From Rebecca billardiae RCC1528 (lineage: Eukaryota > Haptophyta): DNA of 64,000 bases. A program made the position numbers and the translations under genes. Location: the NCBI GenBank assembly GCA_965240325.2, contig OZ251232.1, forward strand, positions 496,001-560,000. Direction: 5' to 3'. This document shows, piece by piece, positions 20,294 through 31,000 of this stretch; the first letter of the stretch is position 1; the number at the start of each line of letters is the position of its first letter. The notes beneath the pieces are model-generated. The model was not told the origin of the DNA and ran no database searches. It saw only the letters and a list, made by a program, of their open reading frames with translations.

Positions 20294-21489
20294 TTTCGCC
20301 GATGTGGTCGTTCGATCCTTGGTCCGTCCTCGCCAAAAAAGCCTGCTCCAAAGCAGGCAAAGCTCCAAAAGGCGCGGAAGTTTCGCCGAAAGCGACGAAC
20401 CTGGGCGCTCTCGCCGGGCGCGCAGTCTTTCACGGCGCGAGGAGAGTTTTCAGTTTTCGCCCGCGAGGGAGGCTCGCCAGCGCGGGCCACCCGCCGCTGA
20501 ACATTGGCTGTGAAACAACACCGTGAACACGTGCGCCCACAACCTCCCGACGGACCTGGGCACTGACGCCGGCGGTCTGCGGAGAGGAGCACAGCAGGGC
20601 GTTGGGTCATCGCATACGCATAGTAGTACCGTAGCTGTTGCCAAGCACTGACACTCGCATGAGTACACGATGTACTTGGTGTGGTGCCAAGCTGCAAGCA
20701 CTCACTCGCATGTACTTGCGGCCAGAATGTGCGCGCCACACTATGTGAGCCGAAGCGGAAATCTCATGGCTCGTGCCACGCTGTGAGCTTCGTGAGCCAC
20801 TAACCCTGTGACTCGCTGAATGCTAGAGCGCGGCGCAGCCATATCCAGCTCATGTGCAGCGTGCAGCGCCGATCTTGCCACACGTCATGTGGTGACTACT
20901 GTCTCGCTGATGGGCGCACCATTCATGCATGCACAGTCCCTCCACTCCTGCACTCCGTGCGCGGCTCAATGACAATGAGCACGCATCACGCGCAGCTCGC
21001 CTCGCAAGCATCTACCTCATGCCACGGCTCGCGCGAAATGCGGTCGCGCGGCCCGGTTGTGCATGGATTGAGCAGGCTACAAAGGTATGGAGACTAGTCC
21101 AGCAAAAGGCACGTGGCGTCTGCTGCATCAGAGGCTGGTCTTGAATGACTTGAATCCTCGTGCACAACCGCCCTCCGGCTCGGCTCAGGGCAAGCTATGC
21201 AGACATCCCACATCCGCGGGGACAGGAGCCGCGCTGCGTCACGAGTCGAGGCACAGGCACTCATGAAACACGTCTCTTGCGATTCCACCCGAGGGCTGGC
21301 GAGGCCAACCTTCCATCGATGCCGCCTCCTTTCCCACCTGGCCCACCCAACGGTGGGTTTGCCGGACGCCAACCGAGCGGGAGGGGAACCACCCTGACCA
21401 GTCCGGTGCTTTGACGCAGCAGTGCCCCGACCGGTACTGACCGGTAACCCCTGCACGATCGCAAGACCGAGCTCGGCAGGCGGCGCAGC
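20294..21489. other. Intergenic between divergent genes, no gene recognised
   Basis: 1.2 kb upstream of both the nitroreductase and CDC16. It holds recurrent short words (CACTCGCATG near 20660 and 20705) and local GTGAGC/CTCGTG repeats near 20750-20800. No long frame with a recognisable product. Confidence 0.6.
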
Positions 21490-23889
21490 ATGGCGTCGAA
21501 AGCTTCCGCGCCAGGCGCGACCCTGGAGCGGTTGCGCAGCCTCGTTGGCGACAGCCTGGGCAAGCACATGTATGCGAATGCGGTGTTCTTCGCGGACAAG
21601 CTCGTCTCCATCTCGGGCGGTGCGTGCGGCCCGCGCTGATCCCGGGTGTGCTCGCGCAGGTGCTCCGGCGCTGACCCTTGGCGAGCGCGTGCGCTCGCGC
21701 CCGCGGCCCGCGGATCCCTTCGGCGGCAGGCCACGCGGACGACGTGTACCGATTAGCGCAGGCGTATTTCTACACCAAGCAGTACCGCCGCGCCGTGCAC
21801 GTGCTGCGCGCCTACAGCATCTCCCAATCATCCGTGCGCTGCTGCTACCTCTCGGCCAAGTGCTTGCTCGAGTCGCGCGACTACGACGAGGCGCTGGCGC
21901 TGGTCGCGCGCGGGCTCGACCTGGTGCAGGAGGAGGAGGGGAGCAGCGCGCGCGCCCATGGCGCCGAGGGCCGCCTCAGCTCCGCCGCGTGCCTGCACCT
22001 CGTCGCCGCGCGCGCGCACACCGCGCAGGACTGCCTGTCGCTCGCCGCGCGGCAGTACGTGCTCGCCGTGCAAGCGGACGTGTTCTGCGTCGAGGCGATC
22101 GACGTGCGCGCGCGCGCGCTGCTGGCGGCCAGGCGACGCGCCCGTCCGCTGCCCTCCTCGCCCAGCGGCGGCCGCGCGCCGGCCGACCCCGCCCGCCGCC
22201 TCACGCACCCTGCGCGTGCCGCCTGACGCGCCGCGCCGCCCCGCCGCCCTCGGCCGCAGGCGCTGCTCGCGCACCGCATGCTGGCGAGCGAGCAGCAGGC
22301 GCTGCTGCTGCAGGAGCTGCTACGGCGGGTGCCGTCGTCTGATGCGTGGCTGGCCTGCTACTACCGCTGCAAGCTCGACCAGTCCTTCGCCCTCGAGCTC
22401 TCCGACACGGTCGGCGCCGTCGGCGCGTCAGGCGGCGGCGTCGCGGTGACTGTGGCTCGGCAGCCCCACCCGTATGCGGCGCACGTGCACCCGTCGTCGA
22501 CGGAGGGGGCGGCCCCCGCGCTGGGCGTCGGCGGCGGCGTCGGCGGCGGCTCGGCAGCGCCGGACCCCGCCCCGCGCGCGAGGCCCTCCGCCTCCGCACA
22601 GCGCGCGCACACCGAGACGTTTGGGCTGGAGCACAACTCGGACGTCCTCTCCTCGATCGCAGAGTCGCACTACGACGTGGGCGACTACGTGGCGGCGTAC
22701 GCGATCAGCTCGCGCGTGCTGCAGGCGGACCCGTACGAGCTGGCGTGCGTGCCCGTGCACTGCTGCACCCTGCTCCAGCTGCGGCGCAAGCCCGAGCTCT
22801 TCGCCCTCGCGCACAAGCTCGTCGAGGGCTACCCTCAGCGCGCAGAGTCGTGGTTTGGTGCGCGGGGCGCGCGCGCGCCTGGCCGCGAGGGCCCCGCTGC
22901 GGCGGCGCGCGGCGGCGCGCCGCGCCACCGCACGCGCGCTCCGCGGCGCCAACCCGCGGCGCGGCGCTCTCCGCGCGACGCGCGCGCGCGCGCGCGCAGC
23001 CGTGGGCGTGTACTACCACCTGATCGGCGAGCACGAGAACGCGCGCCGCTACTTCTCAAAGGCGACCTCGCTGCAGCACCACTTTGTGCCCGCGTGGGTG
23101 GGATTCGCGCACGCGTTCGCCGCGCAGGACGAGTCGGACCAGGCGATGGTCGCGTACCGCACGGCGACGCGGCTCTTCGCGGGCTGCCCGCTGCCGTGGC
23201 TCGGCATCGGCGTCGAGTACCTGCGCACCAACCACCACGCCCTCGCCGAGCAGTACATCCGGCAGGCGCACGCGCTCGCGCCCGAGCACCCGCTCGTGCT
23301 GCACGAGCTGGGCGTGGTGCACTACTGCAAGGGCGAGTACGAGGACGCGTGCGCGGCGTTCGGCGCGGTCGCGCACGCGGCGGGGCACAGGGCGCCCGCG
23401 GCGGCGGCGGAGGCGCGGGAGCCCTCCCTGTGCAACCTGGGGCACTCGTACCGCAAGCTCGGCCGGTACGCCGAGGCGGTGCGCTGCTACGAGGACGCGC
23501 TCGCCATCTCGCCGCACGCGCCCGCCACGTACGCCGCGCTCGGCTTTGCGTGCCAGCTGATGGGCGACCTGCACGCCGCCATCGTGCACTACCACCAGGC
23601 GCTCGCGCTGCGGCCGGACGACACGTTCACCGCCGAGATGCTCACGCGCGCGCTCGAGGAGGCGCTGGACGGCGACCCGTACGAGCTCGGCCCCGGCACT
23701 GGCAGCGCCCACTTTGCGCCGCCCGTCCCGCCGGCCGGCCGAGCCGGGCTGAGCGGAGCTGCGTCGGGCCGGGCGACGCGCGCGGCCGCTGGCAGCGGCG
23801 CGCGAGTGCCGCGCACGCGCGCCTCGGTGGCGGACGTACGCGACGACGACACCGATGAGCTGCCGGACATGGAGGTGACGGCGACATAG
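21490..23889 (+). CDS. CDC16: Anaphase-promoting complex TPR subunit CDC16/APC6
   Basis: Four exons (21490-21619, 21730-22103, 22260-22857, 23000-23889) give 663 residues; introns are 110, 156 and 142 nt, all GTGCG[C/T]...CAG, phases 1, 0 and 1. Every junction is confirmed by the family pattern: SISG-GHADDVYRLAQ, VEAID-ALLAHRML and ESWF-AVGVYYHL (the animal protein has SWFAVGCYYL). The product is built of tetratricopeptide repeats along its length; the C-terminal half carries ENARRYFSKATSL, LPWLGIGVEYLRTN, NLGHSYRKLGRYAEAVRCY and GDLHAAIVHYHQALALRPDD. CDC16 is a scaffold TPR subunit of the APC/C ubiquitin ligase that drives metaphase-anaphase transition and mitotic exit. A Gly/Pro/Ala-rich insert (about residues 210-260) is lineage-specific. 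Confidence 0.95.
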
Positions 23890-24145
23890 CCGGCGCACCG
23901 CCCGGCCTCCTGGTCAGCCAACCTCCTCGGGCGCGCCTCGGTCCAACGCTCCAGGCGCCGATGATGCTTGGCATCGCCATCGTCCACTCCGGTCTGACCG
24001 CACGATACCTGTTCGAACGACGCGGCGGACGCTTCGACCTTGCCATTGGCAGCCTCGTCGGGCCCTCAACTGCCGCAAAACCTGCAACTGCCACTACACT
24101 CTCTGAAGCAGGACGACACGAGGGCCTCACACGAGCCGAGGGCTC

Positions 24146-24338
24146 GGAGGAGCGATCCAGATCCGGCAGTCAGACTCAGCCGGAGACGCGTCACGAAGTA
24201 ATACACGAGACGGCCGGACGAGACCTACTTCATATGCACTCGGGTCTCGGCCACTCGCGCCGCCTGCGACGGCCGCCTGGTAGTATTGAGTATCTACTAT
24301 CACCGTATAGCGCTGAGCTATATACAACTTTATTTTAT
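24146..24338. repeat. Left half of interrupted direct repeat (filled site)
   Basis: These 193 bp match 26970-27153 in direct orientation. The match stops at 24338, where the inserted element begins, and resumes at 26716. The duplicated block includes GGAGGAGCGATCCAGATCC at its start and ACAACTTTATTTTAT at the junction. Confidence 0.85.
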
Positions 24339-24690
24339 GGCCCGCGGTGCAGGGCGGAGCGCGTAGCGTGGAGCCCCGCCGGGGGCCCTCACTACGTTGT
24401 CAAAAAGATCTTTTGATCAAAGAAAAGGGGACGGGGGACGATTTTGAGGGGTGTTGGAGGGTGAGTTTTCGCTTTTTCGAGGGGTACGTTGGCCCATAGT
24501 GCTCTGCATTAGCAACTACGCGCTTGACGAAATAAGCGCGCCCACGCCATTCCGCATAAGTCGATGGACGGACGTGGGATCAGATACCCCGGGGGTGAAA
24601 CAAGTGAGTATTTTTGTCCTTCTTGTATGCTGGAGTACGAGTTTGCCGAGCGACGTTTGATTGTTTTGGGTCGAAAACAGCTATGAGGCC

Positions 24691-24967
24691 AGATTCTTTT
24701 GAATAGCGCTTGCGAAAAGAAGTTACCCGCCTGTCTCGATGGATGAACCGCCTCATGGTATTGAAAGAGATTCTTTTGAATAGCGCTTTTAAACCAAGTT
24801 ACCCACCTGTCTCGTTGGATGAACCTCCTCATCATATTGAAGAGATTCTTTTGAATGGCGCTATTTAAAGCCAGTTACCCGCTTGCCTCGATGGATGAAC
24901 CGCCTTGATAATATTGAAAGATATTCTTTTGAATAGCGCTTGTCACAACCAAGTTACCCGCCTGTCA
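24691..24967. repeat. ~76-bp tandem repeat, about 3.6 copies
   Basis: Units start at 24691, 24768, 24843 and 24919 (77, 75, 76 bp and a partial). Each begins with ATTCTTTTGAATAGCGCT or a close variant, continues AGTTACCCGCCTGTCTCG and ends with GGATGAACCGCCT plus an AT-rich tail. They lie inside the insertion at 24339-26715 and are much more AT-rich than local genes. Confidence 0.9.
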
Positions 24968-24999
24968 GCTGTCTCGTGCTCGCGAGCGGCGCGACGACA

Positions 25000-26640
25000 T
25001 CGGCCCGAGCGAGGATGCCGCCTTCAAAGGCGCGCACCGAGTGCGTGCGCGACGGGTGCCGGCCGGCCGCTGGTCTCGACCTATCGCCCTCGGCCCTCCC
25101 CGAGCGCGCCTGCAGGTACCTCCGGACGCGCATTCGGCTTGCTCACTCGATCAGCTCACTCACAGCTGCCGGTCACGCAGCCGCGCGGCGGCCCCGCGAC
25201 CAGGTCCGCGGCCCAAAGTGTGTGTGCGCGCCGCGCCGGTGCCCTCGCGCCGGTGGCGTGGGCTGGCTGGCCGCTGGTCTCGCCCACGCGCCCCACTCGC
25301 CCCAAGCGCGCAACGCCTGCGGGAAGCGCCGGCACCTGCGCGTCGACGCCCGTCCCGCCGCGGCCCGCGCCATCGTCGATCGGACCGCGTGCGTGCGACT
25401 CCGTCCGCGCCCGCGCGCAGGGTGGGAGGGGCTGATGCAGGAGCAGATGCAGGACTACCTCGAAATTGCACGCGACGAGGAGGTGCCCAGCGCGCACTTT
25501 ACGCTGCGCGCATCATCGAGTGGTCGCCCAGCGAGCGCGGCAGCTGGCCACCGGGCCGGCTGACGGCGGGCGCAGCTGCCAGCTGCGGACGCGCAGCGGG
25601 CGCGGAGTGGAAGCCGGCGCAGCGGCCGGGCAGCGGCGGCCGGCGCGGCAGCACGCTCGTATACATCGCGGCAGCTACCGCCGTCGTGCGGGGAAAGCAC
25701 ACGCTCTCGGCGGCTTCCAAGATGCCGACGGGCCACGGCGTGCACTCCGTGCAGGCTGCGTGCGCACTGCAGTGGCTGTGTCGAGCTGCTGCGGCGTGTG
25801 CTCGAGGCGCGGCGCTCGCACGGGCTACGCGGGCGCAGCGGGTGCGCGCAGCTGGCGCACGCAGTGCCACGTCCTGCGGCGCCAGTTTGGCGGCCGTCCG
25901 CCCCCCCGAGCTCGAGTTCTGCGCGCTTTGCGACGGCGCGGCCGGCAGCGCCCATCTGCCTGCTTGCTTGGGCACGCCAGCATGTCCGCCGCCGGGCCTG
26001 CTGCGCGCGCCGAAGCTGGAGGGCGGAGGAGGGCGCTGGGCTGCTCCTACGGCGTGCTGCAGCCCGGGCAGGCTCTACCGCGGCGCGGCGAGGCCGTCGC
26101 GCCTGCTCGCCGCCGTCGAGTCGCCCGTGCTGCGTGACCCTCGGCCGCACGTGCTCGCTCGGCGGCACCGCAGCACTAGCAGGCGTCCCATACCAGTATA
26201 CTCGAGCCGCTGTGCGCACCCAAGGCGCGAGCTGCTCGAGCGGGCCAGGTGGGCCCAGGGGGTGCGTGCAGCTGGCACACGCAGCCCCGGCCCGTGTCAT
26301 GGGGTGTCGGTTTGACGGTCGCCAGCCCCTGTGGGCTCGAGCGCTGTGCGCTTCACCACGGAGGTGCTGGCAGCGCCCCGCGGCGCGCAACGGCGGGGCA
26401 GCATGGCCGCCGCCGGCGCCGCCGCACATGCCGCCGCTTACGGGCAGTCGAGAGCTTGGGGCAGCACCTACGGCGCATGCTGCAGCTCGGGGCGGGCTCT
26501 GCCAGCCTGCTGTGGCGTGATCGCGCATTTTCCAGACCGTCGACTCGCCCGCGCTGCATAATATTCCATTATTCGTTTGCCGCGCGTGCTCGACGGCGCT
26601 CCGCGCTGCTGCTGCCGCTACGGCCGCGCGTTGGACGGAC
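25000..26640. other. GC-rich interior of insertion, no gene assigned
   Basis: Several long open frames exist on both strands (for example 25041-26315 plus, 25455-26804 minus), as expected from GC-rich DNA without stop codons. None shows a domain. The stretches at roughly 25800-26140 and 26240-26600 are diverged copies of each other (shared blocks around TGCGTGCAGCTGGCACACGCAG-type words, ACCTACGGCGCATGCTGCAG-type words and GTCGA-TCGCCCG). This may be captured host sequence that has decayed. Confidence 0.4.
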
Positions 26641-26969
26641 AGCATATGCCGACGGAGGGTGCACCGCGGGCCCCTAACTACGTTGGTTCTACGGAAGGAC
26701 CGCGGAACGCGGTCATATATTAGGCCGTCCCGCCAGACAGACGCCAATGGCAGTGCTGTGCCCATGTCTAGCCCATCAGTGTCACTCATCCTCTGAACGG
26801 ACATTGAGTCACAGAGTCACAGCAGACACAGTGAGAGGCACGACGTTAGGTGGGCCCATCACTGGCTACTGTGGGATTATAGTGGCGCAGAGCGCGAGCT
26901 CATAGCGCGGAATGTTTACTTTCGTCTCGAGCTGGATTCCAGCCCCAGGAGATGGCCCCTGGCCTGCCT

Positions 26970-27276
26970 GGAGGAGCGATCCAGATCCGGCAGTCACGGA
27001 CTCAGCCGGAGACGCGTCACGAAGTAATACACGAGACGGCCGGACGAGACCTACTTCATATGCACTCGGGTCTCGGCCACTCGCGCCGCCTGCCCGCCGC
27101 CTGGTAGTATTGAGTACGTACTATAGCGCTGAGCTATACAACTTTATTTTATATTAGGCCGTCCCGCCAGACAGACGCCAATGGCAGTGCTGTGCCCATG
27201 TCTAGCCCATCAGTGTCACTCATCATCTGAACGGACATTGAGTCACAGAGTCACAGACACAGTGAGAGGCACGACG
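26970..27276. repeat. Unoccupied paralogue of the insertion site (direct repeat)
   Basis: This 307-bp block aligns with 24146-24338 joined to 26716-26845. At 27140-27160 it reads ACTTTATTTTATATTAGGCC without interruption, defining the empty target. The two copies differ by small substitutions and indels, including a CCG/TGCG change near 27092. Confidence 0.85.
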
Positions 27277-28050
27277 ACGACGTCACCGCCGCGCGCGACG
27301 ACCCGCGTCACGACGTCGTCTGCCGACTCTGCCGCAGACTCATCAGTGACATCAGCAGTCTGCCGCAGACGCCCGCAGCTACAGCGCAGTCTTCGTCCGC
27401 GCCTAATATATATTATAATATATATTCAGTCTATACATATTCGTCGTATATTAACTATATATTGCGCACTGTCTGACCTGGACGGAAGGCGCGGACGCAT
27501 TCTATGTGTCTGTTGCACTCTGAGCCTGACGCTTGTCCGATGCTGCCACGTCGTTAAATATATATATAATATATCAATAATGTACGTGTACCGCCTGTCG
27601 ACCGCCAAGCCCAATTACAATACGGGCTAGCTACTAATAAGCACGCTCGTCGATGATACTATAAGCTATTCACAGCCGAAATAAGAGCCGCGCTGCTGAT
27701 GACGCGACAACAGACACGCGAAATTGATATAGTTGACGATTGCTGTCGTCTAGTCGTGTAGTCTGCTTAGAACTCGGAGATGATATCCATGATGAAAAGA
27801 ACGTCGACGATGGTTTTTGGCTCGCGCACGCCAGCACGAGCGGGAGCGCGGCGCGCAGTGCGCACGCGCGGCGCGGCAGGCGCGCCGAGGCGGTCCGGCC
27901 GGCGGAGGCCAGCGTCGAAAACGAGGAGCGCAGCGGCGCATCGGTGCGCCGAGTGCACAGTCAGGGCGCGGTGCCGGGGCGCGGCGGGTGCCCGCAGCGG
28001 GCACACGCCGCGCCCTCACGCCGCGCGTGCGCGCGGCCACTGCCGCTGCC
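27277..28050. other. Intergenic, partly AT-rich; no confident gene
   Basis: 774 bp. The first half is AT-rich (TATATATTATAATATATATT-like runs near 27405-27425). Near 27770-27840 the minus strand reads a short plausible peptide ending VDVLFIMDIISEF before a stop, which might be a missed last exon of the GCTD gene; no acceptor site connects it well. Confidence 0.45.
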
Positions 28051-31000
28051 TCATTCGCACCGCGCGGGCGGGCACGGCGGCAGGCCGACCAGGCCACCGA
28101 AGAGCAGCGCCCGCCTCGTCGGCTTGTGCGCCGCGGCACCGCTGCTGCTCGCGCCCTTCGCGGCCGCTTGCGTCGGCGCCGCAAAGAGGGACGCTGCCGC
28201 GTCCTCGAGCGTGGGCTTATGCGCCGCGCGCGCGCGCGCTCGCTCCGCCTCCGCCCGCTCCTCATCGCCGCTGCCGTCGCTCAGCAGCCGCCCCGCGCCC
28301 GCGCCCGCGCCCGCGCCCTCCGGCAGCTTGAGCGCCGCAGAGCGCAGCTCGTCTTCCCGCGACGCGTCGGTGTCCGACGTGAAGACCTCGGCGGCGGCCT
28401 CGCGCAGCGCGCGCCGGCCGCCGTCCGCGGGCGGCGCCGGGCAGTAGCAGTCTGCGCCGATCACGAGCTTCGCGAGCTCCTTGCTGATGGACAGTTTGAG
28501 GGGCGGCGGCGAGGTTGGAGGCGAGGGCGGCGGCGGCGGGCTCGGCGGCGGCGCGGGTGGCGGGCTCGGCGGCGGCGAGGGCGGCGGTGGCGGGCTCGGC
28601 GGAGGCGATGGCGGGCTCGGCGGGCTCGCGGGTGGCGGCGGCGAGGGCGGCGGTGAGGGTGGCGGCGGCGGTGGTGCGGACGGAGGCGGTGACGACGGCG
28701 GCGGCGACGGCGGCGGCGACGGCGGTGGCGAGAACGGGATGCAGCCGCCGTCGTCGAAGGTGGCGCTCGGGTTGTAGTTGCTCTGCGTGGAGTCGGTGCA
28801 GCCGCCGTACGTGCACGAGCCGTCGTCCGTGGTGGCCGTGGCGTCGTAGTTGTTCGCGGAGGCGTCCGTGCAGCCCTCGATCGTGTCCACGCAGCTCGAG
28901 TCGTCCACGGTGGCGGTCGAGTCGAAGTTGAACGCGCTCGCGTTCGTGCAGCCGGAGAACGTGCACGAGCCGTCCTCCGTGTTCGCCGAGCCGACATAGT
29001 TGAAGGCGGCCGAGTCGGTGCAGCCGTCGACCTGCGCCACGCAGCCGCCCGAGTCTGAGTCGGCGGTCGAGTCGAAGTTGAGCGCAGTCGAGTCGGTGCA
29101 GCCCGAATAGCTGCACGAGCCGTCGTCCGTGTTGGCGCCCGAGTCGTAGTTGACCGCGCTCGAGTCGGTGCACCCGTCGATCTGGTCGATGCAGCCGCCG
29201 TCGTCCGTCGTCGCGCTCGAGTCGTAGTTGAGCGCGGCCGTGTCGGTGCAGCCGCCGTACAGGCACGAGCCGTCGTCCGTGTCAGCCTCCGAGTTGTAGT
29301 TGGTCGCGTTCGTGAGCGTGCAGCCCTCGACCGGCGTGATGCACGTGTAGTCGAGCGTGTTCGCCGTGGAGTCGTAGTTGGTCGCGTTCGTGTTCGTGCA
29401 GCCGAGGTACACGCACGGGTCGTCCGGGTCGTCTGCCGTCGCGCCGCTCACGTAGTTGGGCGCGCTCGTGTCGGTGCAGCCGTACAGGTAGGTGCACGAG
29501 CCGTCGTTCGAGTTGGCGGTCGAGTCGTAGTTGGTCGCGTCCACGTCGGTGCAGCCCGAGAGCACGCACGCGCCGTCGTCCTCGGTGGCCAGGCTGTAGT
29601 AGTTCTCGGCGAGCGTGTCCGTGCAGCCCGTCACCGGGTACACGCAGCTCCCGTCGTCCTGGCCCGCGGTCGAGTCGTAGTTGCTCGCGCTCGTGCTGAT
29701 GCAGCCCGCGTACACGCACGAGCCGTCGTCGACGGTCGCGTTCGAGTTGTAGTTCTGCGCGGTGCTCGCCGTGCAGCCCGTCGTGTCGTACGCGCACGTG
29801 CCGTCGTCCACCGTCGCGTTCGACGCGTAGTTCGACGCCGTCGACGCCGTGCAGCCGAGCACGGTCGCGATGCACGAGCCGTCGTCCAGCTCCGCGAGGG
29901 ACTCGTAGTTGACGGCGGTCGAGTCGGTGCAGCCCTCGACCGCGTACACGCACGAGCCGTCGTCGACTTCTGCCCTCGAGTCGTAGTTCTGCGCGACGGT
30001 GGAGAGGCAGCCCTCCCGCGGCGCCGTGCAGTTGCCCGCGTCGATCGTCGCCTTGACGTTGTAGTTGGTCGCGTTGCTCTCCGTGCAGCCCACGACCGCG
30101 CACGAGCCGTCGTCGATAAACGCGGACGAGTTGTAGTTGAGCGCCGTCGAGTCGATGCAGCCCGAGATGATCAGCTTGCCCGTTGCGATGGCGAGGTTGA
30201 TCTCGGCCTCCGATGCGAGCTGGCGCCCGTGCGTCGACGCCACCTCGGGTGCCGGGCGGAACATCGGGCGGCCCAGCTCGGCCTCGGCGTCGAGCAGCGA
30301 GCGCCGCCCCGCGATGATGTCGAGCAGCACGTTGAGGAAGCGCGTGTTGAGCGCGGCGACCGCGGTCGCGTTCGACTCGAGCGTCTCGGCGGGGATGGCG
30401 ACGGCGGGCGGGTTCTCGGCGTAGCACTCGGCGAAGAGGCGCGAGACGACGGTGGCGTTGTACAGCGCGTTGTTCTCCGTCAGCGCCGAGATCTTCCTGA
30501 TCCCCTGCGACGTCGGGGTGCCGACGAGCGACTGGAGCGCAAGCACGGTCGAGTTGATCGCGTTGGTGGCCGAGATGGCGTACGCGGCCGACGTCTCGAA
30601 GTTGAGGTACTCGATGAGCGGGTTGTACGTGAGCACGTCGATGGGCGCGGTGCCGGTCATGTGCACGCTGTTCACGCGCGCACTCGCCGCCGCCGTGTCG
30701 CCGCTCAGCTCCTCGAGGATGTACACGTACGCCGTCGTCATCGGGTTGATCTCCGCCGAGCCCGCGGGCGCGCGCAGCTGCCACTCGAGCTTCTCCTCAA
30801 TGTAGATGTCGCCGCACACGCCGTCGGGCTCGATGACGAAGTCGGCGTCGGTGGGGTACTTGATGGAGTAGATGCCCGAGCGCGAGTCGGTGGTGGTCGA
30901 CGAGCGCGTCGTCGTGATCGTGCAGCTGCCCAGGTAGCCGATGATGTGCGAGACGCCCGCGACCGTGTTGAAGCGGCACGACTTGTCCTTGATGGTCGCG

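Larger units (their letters stand above)
24339..26715. mobile_element. 2.4-kb insertion, member 1 of a shared-ends element family
   Basis: The boundaries come from the paralogous empty site at 26970-27276, which reads straight through; the insertion is flanked by TAT at 24336-24338 and 26716-26718. The left end starts GGCCCGCGGTGCAGGGCGG and the right end finishes with a short hairpin (ACCGCG-GAA-CGCGGT, 26699-26713) then CA. The motif TGCACCGCGGGCC near 26662 is the inverse of the left terminus. About 140 bp at the left and 75 bp at the right are shared with the element at 39464-41076. The interior has an AT-rich part with 76-bp tandem repeats, then about 1.6 kb of GC-rich sequence with no recognised transposase. 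It is probably a non-autonomous DNA element that may have captured host DNA. Confidence 0.75.

Noticed and set aside
24691-24967. CRISPR-like array
   Set aside because: Units are contiguous ~76-bp tandem repeats without variable spacers between constant repeats, and no cas genes exist.
24940-25563. Small gene starting in the insertion (about 207 codons, plus strand)
   Set aside because: No domain, composition typical of random GC-rich frames, and it lies within a mobile element interior.
24339-26715. Helitron
   Set aside because: A 3' hairpin near the end fits, but the element does not start with TC or end with CTRR, and flanking TAT suggests a short target duplication.
27767-28006. Minus-strand tail reading VDVLFIMDIISEF as a last exon of the GCTD gene
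   Set aside because: The peptide looks plausible, but no CAG acceptor at a workable distance joins it to the GCTD frame, which already ends in a stop at 28051.
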